64,000 bases of DNA from Amyelois transitella (lineage: Eukaryota; Arthropoda; Insecta; Lepidoptera; Pyralidae): contig NC_083512.1 in NCBI RefSeq assembly GCF_032362555.1, positions 2,034,001 to 2,098,000 on the forward strand, given 5' to 3'. A model generated the notes under the pieces. It saw only the letters and a program-made list of their open reading frames with translations. It was not told the DNA's origin and made no database searches. Below, one piece after another: positions 14,401 through 24,340 of this stretch (the first letter of the stretch is position 1; every line of letters begins with the position of its first letter). Made by a program: the position numbers and the translations under genes.

Positions 14401-17400
14401 TGGAGAACATTATCAATCAATTGGGGTACACGCCTCAGTCGGATGATAGTTTTGAAACCCTCAGGAACAGGCTTCAAATTCTGGAATACGCCTGTAAGGT
14501 TGGACATCAAGGTTGCATAGATCATGTCGTGGAAATGTTCAGAGGATTTAAACAGAATGGCACTTCGTAAGTTGTCTGATTATGAATTTAATAAAAAGAA
14601 AGAAAATCCGCGTAATTATGCCTATATCTTGCAATTCAATTGTCAGTATAATAAAGTTCATACTTCGTTACCCACCCACAAAACTGCATTTTTATTGGTG
14701 CAGTGTGGTTCCCGGCACCAATAAAAAAAGAATTGGACCACTCCATCTCGTTCCCATGGATGTTGATAAAGGCGACTAAGGGATAGGCTTATAAACTTGG
14801 GATTCTTGTTTTAGGCGACGGGCTAGCAACCTGTCACTATTTGAATCTCAATTCTACCAACAGTCTTTTCAAGACTGTTGGCTCTGTCTACCACGCAAGG
14901 GATATAGACGTGATTATATGTATGTAAAACTGCATCATTTTCATTACAGTGTACCGGTTAGCCTCAGATCACTAGTTTACTGCAACGGTCTCCGTTACGG
15001 TGACGGGTCAGACTATGACTTCATGTGGGACAGAATGCTGACAGTAAACGTGGCTAACGAGGCTAGAACAATCCTTGAAGTGCTGGGATGCACTTCTGAT
15101 GAAGACAAAATGAAAGAGTAAGTTTTTTTTTTGGATACAAAATATCTGCCTTCAAATAGGTATTGAATTGTCTAATAAAGACACGTTACCGTTACAACTT
15201 AAAACTCATCAATAAGAAAATATTGTCATGTCCAACAGTCAACATACTTGTAGACTCGTACAGTTACTTACTGACTGACTAATACAATAATTAACGGACT
15301 AATACAATCAATCTGAATTCCGATTAGAATATCCAAATTTTTTTATTGAAATTGAAGGAAATACAATAGACGTGGTTACCTATATATGTGAATGTATGTA
15401 CCTACATGTATTGTTCGAATATTGAAAATTCTCAAATTCATTTTATGTAGATACCTCGACTCAGTTCTACAAGAAGATAGTCCGATCAAAACCCAAGACC
15501 AGATATCCCCTCTCGTGAGTATTCTGTCTAACAGCAGTCATGCGGACGTGGTGCTAGAAAACTTAGACTGTTCCCGATGGAGTAGTGTGTAAGTATTATT
15601 TTCTTTATTACAAATGCACAGAAATAGAATATAAGCAAAACGTTTTCTGCATTTACGGAACAAATGATTTCTAAACTAGCCTATAGGGTAAATCTATACT
15701 AATATTATAAAGCTGAAGAGTTTGTTTGTTTGTTTGCTTGAACGCGCTAATCTCAAGAACTACTGGTTTGAATTGAAAAATTATTTTTGTGTTGAATAGA
15801 CCATTTATCGAGGAAGGCTTTAGGCAATATAACCTAACGCTGCAACTATTAGGAACGAAGAAATAATGGAGAATGTGAAAAAAATCGGGGTAAGTTATTC
15901 ATCCTTGCGGGCTTCAATGATGCCCAAAATAACTATTCCACGCGGATGAAGTCGCGGACACAGCTAGTAAAAAATAAAACACTCTAGTATACACCAAATT
16001 TTTACTAGAAGCAAGATTATTACAAGAAGCAAGATAAACAGTTGGAACCCTTAGGATACCTATAACTTCATAAACGCTTTCATTTGACATTTCCACAGAT
16101 ATCCATCCATGGAGACAGTCCTCACGACGATCGCCTCTTCATTACACTCTGAAGAAGATATTGCTAAGGTAAGAAAGGTTGTTAAATTTGGCCAAATATT
16201 AATGACTTATTCATTCACAAAAATACACATTCCACATCCATTCTTTTCATTTTAAATATTATAAATGCAAAATTGTCGTGCGATTTCCGGTACTTTAAAA
16301 TAGGAGTACTTCATCACTTTTCCATGGATGTCGTAAAAGGCGACTAAATGATTGGCTTACAAACTTGGGATTCTCCTTTTAGGCGATAGGCTAGCAAACG
16401 GTCAGTATTTGAATCTCAATTCCATCATCAAGCCGAACAGCCGAACGAAGCCTATCAGACTTCAAGACCGTTGGCTCTGTCTACCCCGCAACCGCAAGCC
16501 GCAAGGGATATAGACATGACTATGTGTGGGAGTGTGTGTATGCGGAAGAATCATGAGGATCTTCAACGACCCTAAAAAAAGCCAATTTAGATCTTGACCT
16601 CGGCGGGACCAAACCCAGAACTTATAAGCCGCAAATCATTACCACTGCGCCACAGAGCCCATGCTGCCCATACAGTTGTTTATCCCGGCCCTAATGGGGT
16701 CACTGTGACCCAAATGACAAACACTCGACGCTGAACATACATTCATTACGACAGACCTTGTTTGTAGACACTCAATAGACTAATGGCTTAGTGGAAAAGG
16801 GCATGTAAAAAAAAAAAAGATTCGGGGAAGCCGTGTGGTTCTCGGCACCAATTTAAAAAAATAGGACCACTCTTGCCCATGGATGTCGTAAAAGGCGTAA
16901 AAGAATGGACGTATGAACTGGGGATTCTTCTTTAATACGATGGGCTAGCAACCTGTTACTGCTTGAGTGTCAAATCTATTATTAGGCCTAACAGCGAAAC
17001 GTGGCCCATCATGACTTCACGATGGAATTGAGATTCCAATAGTGACAGGTTGCTAGCCCATCGCCTTTAAAAGGAATCCCAAGTTTATGAAACCCATCAC
17101 CTTTTACGACACCCATATGGAAAAGTTATGGAGTGGTTCTATTCTAAAGTGACGTAAACCACACGGCAGAAATACATTACCATTCTTGCGAACCTACATG
17201 CAAAAATGTTCGGTTTGAATTTAGAAGATAGTTTGAATTTGGAAGATGGCCAAATCGCAAATACGATCTTGACCTTCCGTTTTTTTTTTAATTCATCTGT
17301 TCGCATGGATACATTGCATTTTTCTAAAAATATGCGAATCTAAATTTCTCAAGGAAGGTCGGGCTGCCTGGCGTTGCCTGCCTGTTATCAGAGATAATTA

Positions 17401-19503
17401 TAACTAGCAGTGCCTGCGACTTCGTCCGCGTGGAATAGTTATTTTTGGCATCATTGAAGCCCTCAAGGATGAATAATTTTCCCCGTTTTTTTTTTCACAT
17501 TTTCCATTATTTCTTCGCTCCTAATAGTTGCAGCGTGATGCCTAAAGCCTAAAGCCTTCCTCGGTATACGATATATTCAACACAAAAAGAATTTTTCAAT
17601 TCGAACCAGTAGTTTCTGAGATTAGAACGTTCAAACAAACAAAAAACAAACAAACAAACTCTTCAGCTTTATAATATTAGTATAGATTATTTCAATCACT
17701 GTGTCGTGTGATTCTCAGCACCAATAAAAAAATAGGACCACTCGACTAGGTTACTAAGGGATAGGCTAACAATCTTGGGATTCTTGTTTTAGGCAATGAG
17801 TTAGCAAACTGAGCAATGAGCCAACCAGTCAGATTAATGTGGCTCTGTATACACCGCAAGAGATATAGACGTGCTTGTATGTTTGAGTGAAGCCGTTATC
17901 GTAATAGACGGACCGAAGCCATAATATGCTGTGAAATGATTGGCAAAGTGATCGATCATCTAACTGCCTGACACCAACTCTTTGTTTATTCATTACTAGC
18001 TGACCCGGCAAACGCCGTTTTGCCAATTATTTTTATATATTATTACAGAACCCTATTTTTTTCCAAAATAAAATATAGTCTATGTTACTCGTGGATAATG
18101 TAGCTTACGAATGGTGAAAGAATTTTTAAAATCGGTCCAGTAGTTTTTGAGCCTATTCATTACAACCAAACAAACAAAGTTTTCCTCTTTATAATATTAG
18201 TCTAGACTAGAGGCCGCCGCGAGGCGAGTTCGTACGCGTGGAATCAATCCCGTGGGAACTCCGGGATAAAAAGTAGCCTATATGTTATTATGGGTCTTCA
18301 GCTACCTACATACCAATCCTTAATCTTAGCACCTTATTAATGTAATTAAAATAAAATAAAGAAATAGTGACAGACACATCAATTTAATTTTTTTTTTTTA
18401 TTTCGTTTTGTTTTGGACAATCGTCTTTCATACAAACCCCTCGCAAAATCTTTATAGTTCTGCCAAAAAATTACACGGCAATTATAAAAATCGATCAATT
18501 GACAATATTTTAACAATTGCCACTAACAAACCAGAAGCTAATTGTGGAAAACAAATTGTCCTTAATTTGAGGTTATATCAATGTACGTGAATTTTTGCTA
18601 ATTTTCCAAGGTTAGTTCGTTCTTCGCAGAAATTGTTTGAGGTTCCGTAAATTATATTAAAACATACCTACATGCATACATATGGTCACGTCTATATCCC
18701 CTGCTGGGTAGACAGAGCCAACAGTCTTGAAAAGACTGAATGGCCACGTTCAGCTATTTGGCTTAATGATAGAATTGAGATTCAAATAGTGACAGGTTGC
18801 TAGCCTATCGCCTAAAAGTAGAATCCCAATTTTGAGAGCCTATCCCTTAGTCGCCCTTTACGACATCCATGGGAAAGAGATTATATTAAAAATTTATGGA
18901 TATTCCAAAAACATACATACAAATAATCACGTCCATATCCCTTGCACTTGCACTTCCCTGTCACTATTTGATTCTCAATGCCATCATAAATCCATACAGC
19001 TGAACGTGGCCTTTCAGTCTTTTCAAGACTGTTGGCTCTGTATACATACATAAAACCACGCCTCTTTCCCGGAGGGGTAGACAGAGACTACATCTTTCCA
19101 CTTGCCACAATCTCTGCACACTTCCTTCGCTTCATCTACATTCATAACTCGCTTCATGCAAGCTCGGCGGTTTCCGGTACTCTTGACCTGACCTTTTGCC
19201 AGGACGTCCTTAAACTCTGTATACTCCGCATGGGATATAGACGTGACTATACATATGTATATATGTATATATACAGATATATCTTTACCTTCACAGTTCT
19301 CAGCCATCCTGGACAGCAACCAATGTGAGGCATCAGCCGTGAACAGGGCCAGAGCCGTCCTCTCCCAGGTCATAGCGGCAGCATCCTGGGCAGAAGACCA
19401 TAAGGCAGACGTCCTGGATAGTGTCAGGAATCGCGCCCAATTCCTTGTACCGTCCTTTACAATGCTAACTGTTGTGGTTGGAGCTTTTGTATTAGCTTAT
19501 TAA
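5054..19503 (+). CDS. APN: Aminopeptidase N, complete, catalytically competent, GPI-anchored
   Basis: M1 zinc ectopeptidase releasing N-terminal residues from peptides; by family knowledge a GPI-linked midgut brush-border enzyme. Exons: 5054-5493, 7398-7556, 8355-8669, 9548-9731, 11247-11488, 12332-12521, 12890-13082, 13362-13462, 13767-13943, 14382-14566, 14950-15117, 15451-15588, 16099-16168, 19297-19503; 2769 nt, 922 aa, all joins in frame. Signal peptide about residues 1-17. The WLGATQ-EPTHAR and FPCFDEP landmarks follow, then substrate-binding GAMEN (294-298), zinc ligands H330 and H334 in HETTH, E353 in WLNEG, and catalytic Y417 (ITYQK). An ERAP1_C-like helical half starts near residue 575 (GFYRVNYD). 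A hydrophobic C-terminal tail ends in FVLAY. The ATG at 5054 is chosen because the signal peptide starts there and codons upstream are repeat sequence. A splice acceptor at 5050-5051 implies a non-coding upstream exon that I could not place. Candidate poly(A) signals: 19864-19869 and 21045-21050. The paralogue number within the family is not assigned. Confidence 0.94.
5494..7397 (+). other. APN intron 1
   Basis: Mostly unrecognised AT-rich DNA. About 6836-6890 is a worn piece of a family A SINE (CCTGGGTCTTGG). No coding or RNA feature seen. Confidence 0.5.
7398..7556 (+). CDS. APN: APN (gene 2) exon 2
   Basis: Follows GCTTACAG and ends before GTAAAT, phase 2. Carries [13 protein letters not shown] and [14 protein letters not shown], the most conserved N-terminal blocks of M1 peptidases. 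Confidence 0.95.
7557..8354 (+). other. APN intron 2
   Basis: AT-rich, no repeat family or coding segment recognised. Confidence 0.5.
8355..8669 (+). CDS. APN: APN (gene 2) exon 3 (GAMEN exon)
   Basis: Follows AATTTCAG and ends before GTTTGT, phase 2. The GAMENWG exopeptidase motif is encoded at 8635-8655. At 315 nt it has exactly the length of exon 3 in the downstream paralogue. Confidence 0.95.
8956..9473 (-). repeat. Family B element split by a family A SINE
   Basis: Tail part 8956-8982 and body/head part 9236-9473 on the minus strand; the intervening bases are the family A SINE. It lies in APN intron 3 and ends 74 bp before exon 4. Confidence 0.85.
8983..9235 (-). mobile_element. Family A SINE inserted in a family B element
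   Basis: Complete minus-strand copy with a 25-nt T run before ACGGGACAAATT and the head ending at GAGGCCGTC. It splits a family B copy at its CTATATCCC site; short TATAT repeats flank it. Confidence 0.85.
9548..9731 (+). CDS. APN: APN (gene 2) exon 4 (zinc-binding exon)
   Basis: Follows TTCCACAG and ends before GTGAAT, phase 0. HETTH is encoded at 9621-9635, and the third zinc ligand, in WLNEGFA, is the GAG at 9690-9692, with the canonical 18 residues between. Confidence 0.96.
9768..9958 (+). repeat. Family F RTE-like 3'-end fragment
   Basis: Starts GAGGCCCGCGACTTCGTCC, includes ACTCCGGGATAAAAAG and AAATTTCATCGTAATTGG, and ends near CTATTTATAATA. Related copies: about 18205-18310, 41130-41325 (minus) and 61150-61368 (minus). 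Confidence 0.7.
10556..10800 (+). repeat. Family B element in APN intron 4
   Basis: Head slightly decayed (TGTACGATTCCCGGCACC); tail GACGTGGCTATGTG, without a clean (TATG)n. Confidence 0.75.
11021..11206 (+). repeat. Family D RTE-like fragment
   Basis: ACTAGCGACCCGCCCCGGCT to TTTATACTATGTAGTGA; nearly identical to 22848-23029, so both are recent copies. Confidence 0.78.
11247..11488 (+). CDS. APN: APN (gene 2) exon 5
   Basis: Follows CATTTTAG and ends before GTAAGT, phase 2. The transition-state Tyr ([12 protein letters not shown]) is encoded at 11397-11399. It lies 87 residues after the first zinc His, close to the 89 of human APN. Confidence 0.93.
11541..12296. repeat. Family B pieces in APN intron 5
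   Basis: Minus-strand partial at 11541-11665, plus-strand tail piece at about 11900-11975, and a complete minus-strand copy at 12053-12296 flanked by AAAGGT on both sides, consistent with a target duplication. The last ends 35 bp before exon 6. Confidence 0.75.
12332..12521 (+). CDS. APN: APN (gene 2) exon 6
   Basis: Follows ACTTACAG and ends before GTAGGA, phase 0. Encodes the end of the catalytic helical domain ([15 protein letters not shown]), a standard M1 landmark. Confidence 0.92.
12890..13082 (+). CDS. APN: APN (gene 2) exon 7
   Basis: Follows TCTTTCAG and ends before GTAAGG, phase 1. Encodes the small beta-sandwich domain ([21 protein letters not shown]). Confidence 0.9.
13362..13462 (+). 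CDS. APN: APN (gene 2) exon 8
   Basis: Follows CTTCAACAG and ends before GTAAAA, phase 0. Encodes [12 protein letters not shown] through HHLNRAK, the first helix of the ERAP1_C-like half. Confidence 0.9.
13767..13943 (+). CDS. APN: APN (gene 2) exon 9
   Basis: Follows ATTTACAG and ends before GTAAGT, phase 0. Encodes IVNDLFAFF through VKYIE, helical repeats of the C-terminal half. Confidence 0.9.
14382..14566 (+). CDS. APN: APN (gene 2) exon 10
   Basis: Follows TTATTTCAG and ends before GTAAGT, phase 2. Encodes [10 protein letters not shown] through FKQNGTS and contains the conserved C-x6-C pair (ACKVGHQGC). Confidence 0.9.
14690..14925 (+). repeat. Family B element with 10-bp target duplication
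   Basis: Flanked by AAAACTGCAT at 14680-14689 and 14926-14935. Inserted directly into the polypyrimidine/branch region of APN exon 11, whose acceptor follows at 14949. Confidence 0.85.
14950..15117 (+). CDS. APN: APN (gene 2) exon 11
   Basis: Follows TTCATTACAG and ends before GTAAGT, phase 2. Encodes [14 protein letters not shown] and the conserved LGCTSDED. The acceptor lies 15 bp after the target duplication of a family B insertion. Confidence 0.9.
15451..15588 (+). CDS. APN: APN (gene 2) exon 12
   Basis: Follows TTATGTAG and ends before GTAAGT, phase 2. Encodes [16 protein letters not shown], matching the family pattern YL..SL....IR.QD. Confidence 0.9.
15690..15970 (-). repeat. Family E RTE-like fragment
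   Basis: AATCTATACTAATATTATAA to CACGCGGATGAAGTCGCGG and CACAGCTAGT. Other copies: 17405-17688 (+), 27945-28203 (-), 30045-30325 (-), 48369-48640 (+), and the last third at about 40205-40272 (+). Confidence 0.78.
16099..16168 (+). CDS. APN: APN (gene 2) exon 13
   Basis: Follows TTCCACAG and ends before GTAAGA, phase 0. A 70-nt exon ([15 protein letters not shown]...), only weakly recognisable alone but supported by frame on both sides and by the 76-nt equivalent at 368-443. Confidence 0.85.
16829..17168. repeat. Inverted pair of family B elements
   Basis: A plus copy from GCCGTGTGGTTCTCGGCACC to about 17010 joins a minus copy (about 17015-17168) with no tails between them. The arms of about 160 bp are complementary with many mismatches. 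Confidence 0.75.
19045..19214 (-). mobile_element. Family C LINE 3' end inserted in a family B element
   Basis: Minus-strand, 5'-truncated 3' end (CATACATAAAACCACGCCTC to CAGGACGTCCTTAAA). Flanked by CTCTGTATA at 19036-19044 and 19215-19223, a 9-bp duplication of family B sequence; the B element continues on both sides. Confidence 0.85.
19297..19503 (+). CDS. APN: APN (gene 2) exon 14, terminal
   Basis: Follows CCTTCACAG and ends in TAA. Encodes the last helices and the GPI-type tail [20 protein letters not shown]. It is separated from exon 13 by a 3.1-kb intron full of retroelements. Confidence 0.9.
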   Translation, partial: FSAILDSNQCEASAVNRARAVLSQVIAAASWAEDHKADVLDSVRNRAQFLVPSFTMLTVVVGAFVLAY

Positions 19504-22500
19504 AGGGCCAAGTGTAAGGTGCTTTTACACGATTCAACTTGCCAAGCAAAGTCGAAGGCAAACGTTAGACCTCTCTGTAATATAAAAAATCTTTTATTTT
19601 TACACAAATACGTATAAAGCAATTTGTTAACTTTTATTAGAGATCTTATAAGGATCATTTATTTTTAAGTGTACAATAAGTAGGTACTTAAGTTTATTAA
19701 TAGCTTCATCATTGAAACAGTAAATTGTCATTGTCAGAAGCTGATCTAAACTAATTTAAAGAAGTTGCTATTAAAATTTTAAATTTAATCATTTTGCTTA
19801 AAAAAAGTATGCTCTGTTTGGTTGTGACAAATTTAAAAAAATTTTTTAAATTTAATACGTTAAAATAAATTTTTGAGTTTATTAGTTACAAACATACACA
19901 AATCTTTTCTATTTATTATAAGTGTGCTTTAGTTGATCTATTTCGTAAATTTTATTTAGAGACCAGTCTAGAATGATATTATTTCTATATACTGATTTTT
20001 CAGAACTTCAAAAATGACGGCATACTGTTATTAGTAACCAGTTCATTTTCTAATAAAGCACAAAGATTTATCCTCCATTTTTGAAGTCGTCTGAAAAATT
20101 ATGGACATTTTTTTGTTAATATGTACATTTAACTTAAATATTTCGTATGCCTTGTTTTTTTAGTAAATAAGTATAAGAGCTATTATACAATAATATGTTT
20201 ACACAGTAAGTAATATATATATGCAAAGTATTTATTTTTATATTTCGATATAAGAAGAGATTTGGCTCCACTTTAAAACTTATTTAGACACTCGCATTAA
20301 GAATTATTTACAAAAAATAATTATATAAAGTGCGAAATCAGCGATAATTATTATGATTACAAAATTTGTTGTGTTAAGGTCAAACTAATTGGAATATAAT
20401 TATATTATAAGTAAATGTACATAATACTTATTTGATGATGCCCAATTGGGTTTTTTAGTGGAGAGGTTAAGTATATGCCAAATGAAATTGGCTAAGTTAG
20501 CCTTTTTTAACCTTTAACTTTAATATTTTCACTTAAATAATAAGAAAATGTTAAGCAGACCCTAGATATACATTTTCAATGCATTCAGGAACTTTTAATT
20601 CACAAAATCGTTTCAAAATTGTTGTCCGTCCGCGTGACGCCATTCTTAAAAGGATTTTACAAAAAAACACTAATAAATTCAAGAAAAAAGAAGGGGTTCT
20701 AAACGAAAAAACATCTAAATTAATAGTTTGTAAGTCGATGAGTGGTAACAACAATATAACGCAATGACCTGCTAAATAGTTGACATCACACTATTAAATC
20801 TGAAAGAAATAAAAATGAAAACCTTCTTAAATCGCTAAATAAGATGCAAAGGCTTGTTTTTATACAAGTTTTACTTTTAAAGCAAAATAGAAAATACGTT
20901 GGTTAGAAAAAAACATTACAAAAAAAAAATTACAATTCTATTAGGCAATGGTACAGGCAACCTAGTAAAGGTTTCAATTTTTAGTTAAGTATGTTGTATT
21001 ATTACTCTTTGTATTATTCAGTTACGTGTAATTAAGGTTTTCACAATAAAGTTTGTTAATAAAAAGTAGTCAAGTTTTTTTTTTTTCAATTTTTAATTCA
21101 TTGACTTCCCAAAAACTGATCTTTGCAAAATTTTTTAAATACGGTGAAGTACTTAAAAGCTTAAGATAAACAATAAAACACACTATTATTTTAGTAGTTT
21201 TATTTCTAAAACTACAAAAAGTTTAGATCATTATGACCAAAAACAAATATATACATTTTTTGTAAGTATTAACAAAAAAACCACGCTGAAAAACGTCGGA
21301 TGCACGTTTTTGGGGAAGGCCTTTGTTTAGCAGTGGTCGTCCTACAGCTGAAATGATGATGATAATTGTCAAAATTTATTAAAAATTACTATTTTTAAAC
21401 AAATAAACAACATTAATGTACAGGAAGGCAGAGTCATAACTTGAAGGCCGTCATTACGGAACTGCGTTTCATTAATAGGGGTTTTAAAGAGGATACCCAA
21501 TTTCTTAAAAGCTCACGTGGTATAGCTTTTTGAACGCAACCAAAACCGCGGGACACAAGTAGTCTGTGAATTAAATCAAACTCGAACATCACAAGAACAT
21601 TAGAAAGCACTGGTTCATTGAGTATTGAACATACCAAGGATGTTTAAAAACTAGATGAACATTTCTCATGAATACCAAGAATAAAAATATGTCAAAAAAC
21701 ATGATAAAAATTGATATACATACCATCACGTCTGTCTCCTATTGGGGTAGGCAGAGACATTGGATTACCTCCTTACAGACCTCTCCCGCTTCTAAGGTCG
21801 TGATCATAATATGTTTTTTATGAAGTTTTAAAAAGACTTACAATAAATACACAGACATACTTAAAAATATAATGTTTATAAAAAAAATTACTCAATCGAC
21901 AGGTATACTAATTCCTACGCGTCATTTCATTGCCGCATCTATTCAACATGCCATCTATGTTTTAAGAAAGGCGTATACACAATACATATCATATAATCCC
22001 GTCCTACACATTGCGTTTGCATTTTGGCGCCAAAACAATTTCTTTACGTGGGTGAAGCACTTACCATTGAACAATAGTACGCCGTTAGTTCCGCATTGTA
22101 ATGCACTTTCTGTTTAGAAATGGTTATTTTTATAACATTTATTTGGCGCCTTTAGCGTTTGTTTAAAAAGCAAGATCACTTGGATCGGAACACCGTATAA
22201 TGAAAACGCAAACAAAGCTTTTATTTTAGAAAATTTTGAGGTTAGAAGATTACTTCAATCTAATCTGCCGAATATATACCTACATATAATAGATACATAT
22301 TCCATTTTTTTAATGCAAACGTATGTTCCGTTTAAACAAATATATGTTAATTTAGACTTCGAAAAACGTATAAATTGGACTAACCCCAGTCAGATACATT
22401 CTGTTTAGAAATTGTTTTTGTAGCGCCTTCGACATTTGTTTGTTTAAAGCAAGGAGGAATACTACAAAATATTGTATACAGCTAATTATTCTTGAAAATT

Positions 22501-23873
22501 ACGGCATATACAAGTACCGCCTTGACGCACATTTATTACTTGAAAATTACTGCGGATATTATTTGCGAAGTGGATTATGATTTTTTTTTTATTTAAAACT
22601 TTATTGAGCCTCAAAGGCATACTAGATGAACTTAATGCCAATAGCATTCTATACCAGTCAACCTTGAAATTGCAAACAGACAAATAAACCAATGTAAATT
22701 TAAGAGTAAGAAAAAAATACATAGATATGTTTTATTCATAGACTTACATAAATAACTATATTAATTTTTTTTAGAACATGCAAATAAACCCGCGGCTGCC
22801 TATTACTATTTAAATTGACTGAAAAATTTAAACCGTTTATTAGTTACTAGCGACCCGCCCCGGCTTCGCACGGGTGCAAAATTCGGAAAAAATTATATAT
22901 AAAAACCTTCCTCTTGAATCACTCTACCTGTTACAAAAAACCGCATCAAAATCCGTTGCGTAATTTTAAAGATTTAAGCATACAGACAAACAGACTAAAA
23001 TAGCGACTTTGTTTTATACTATGTAGTGATTCAATATTGTCTACTTACAATTTTCCTTTTACAAACAAAAATAATATAAGTGCCCAGTAAAACAAACTTA
23101 AATATAAGTGCGACTTTCTACACTAATTCGGATTAATTTAATCTGTGATATTACTAGTAAATTTTGATCAAATTTAAGATAGGACTCAGTAATATTAATT
23201 TAAAGTGATATGTCAATATAAAATGTCAAACCCACGCTTAGCTTTGACATGCTACTTAAGTTTGAATGGGTCGGTATCAGTTATAATTTATTTAAATTAA
23301 GAGAGCTTGACAAAATGACTGAAATGATTTAATATAACGAAACCAACGTTTTTATATTTACTTGTTTTATTTGTAACAGATTTTATGGTAAGGCTATCGG
23401 GCTAGAAGGGCCAAAAGGTGTGTCATTCTGAACTAGACTATACTCCTTTAGGAAGAGTACAATTTAAAAAAATATCCTGAATGTCATGAGCTGTGGTTAT
23501 TGCTATTTGCATTCCCAAAACACTTCGAAGAAATGTTTTTCAGGGAAAACCTTCACGTCAGCATGTAAATATACAAAAAAAAACTTATACTGCACGCTAA
23601 AACAAAAATAATTACGTTCATTGCCAATATAGAACTTATGAACCATCTTAAATGGGTACGCATCTTTGTGTGAATTCCGTTCTTTTTCCCGCAGGTACAT
23701 ATGAACCGGAGGGAGAGTGGAAGACCACGTTACACTGGTTGAAAGAGTGGCGCCAAGTTTCGTTCAATCTGGTTTCAAAACAAAATGCACTATAGCTCGC
23801 GCCGCGTTCGAACGTCCCCGAGCGCTCCGTAACTGGCGGGAACTCCGATAACATTCGAAATTCAAACTAGAAA
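19504..23873. other. Intergenic region between the APN and the pseudoenzyme gene
   Basis: 3' UTR of the APN, then AT-rich DNA. Recognised: a LINE 3' end at about 21280-21366 (GCCTTTGTTTAGCAGTGGTCG then ATGATGATG), a family C piece at about 21718-21800 (-), a LINE 3' end at about 22560-22625 (TTTATTGAGCCTCAAAGGCA) and family D at 22848-23029. A diverged direct repeat of about 60 bp lies at 22108-22180 and 22401-22465. The 170 bp before the ATG at 23874 are GC-richer and presumably hold the pseudoenzyme promoter, but no TATA or initiator could be fixed. Confidence 0.5.
22848..23029 (+). repeat. Family D RTE-like fragment, second copy
   Basis: Same borders and orientation as the copy at 11021-11206, differing by a few bases only. 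Confidence 0.78.
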
Positions 23874-24340
23874 ATGATTTCGCGCGCATTTATTTTTCTT
23901 TTTATTATTTTTTCTGTGGCAAACGCGTCTTTCGTGAATGAAGAGGAATGTTTGAATTATACAGTGTACCCAGTGCAATATGAATTGACGATAGTTCCGT
24001 ATATAAGCGACTTTTCGTCGTTTTTCGACTGTCATTTAAGTATTAATGTGATTGCAAATGAACCTGGTGTTCGAGTTATCGAATTGGATGCAAAAAATAT
24101 GGATATCGATTTCGGTTCAATTCATGTTATGAAAGGGAATGTCGATATAGTGAGCAAATCGAGACCCTACGAATATGATAATTTAAATGGTAAATTATAT
24201 ATTCACCTGAGCGAGCCTTTGATTCCATATAATTTAAATACTCAAGGTTATAATATAAAACTAACGTATAGAAAAGTGCTCACAGAAAAAAGTGACGGAA
24301 TATTTTTAGTCAAATATGCAGACGAGAATGGTGAAAACAA
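23874..24340 (+). CDS. APN-like pseudoenzyme exon 1
   Basis: Starts at the ATG after GAAA and ends before GTAAGT, phase 2. Encodes the signal peptide and N-terminal beta domain (YPVQYELTIVPYI is a standard M1 opening). Confidence 0.9.

Larger units (their letters stand above)
16169..19296 (+). other. APN intron 13, a retroelement graveyard
   Basis: In order: family B 16273-16542 (+); a worn tRNA-like repeat about 16590-16680; inverted family B pair 16829-17168; family E 17405-17688; family B 17701-17885 (+); an RTE-like repeat opening AGCTGACCCGGCAAACGCCG, 17998-18205; family F 18205-18310; family B 18665-18880 (-, headless); then the B/C mosaic 18910-19262. No exon-like segment seen between exons 13 and 14. 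Confidence 0.65.

Noticed and set aside
21434..21637. 67-codon minus-strand frame
   Set aside because: Too short and unrecognised; it may be an old transposon piece but nothing supports a function.
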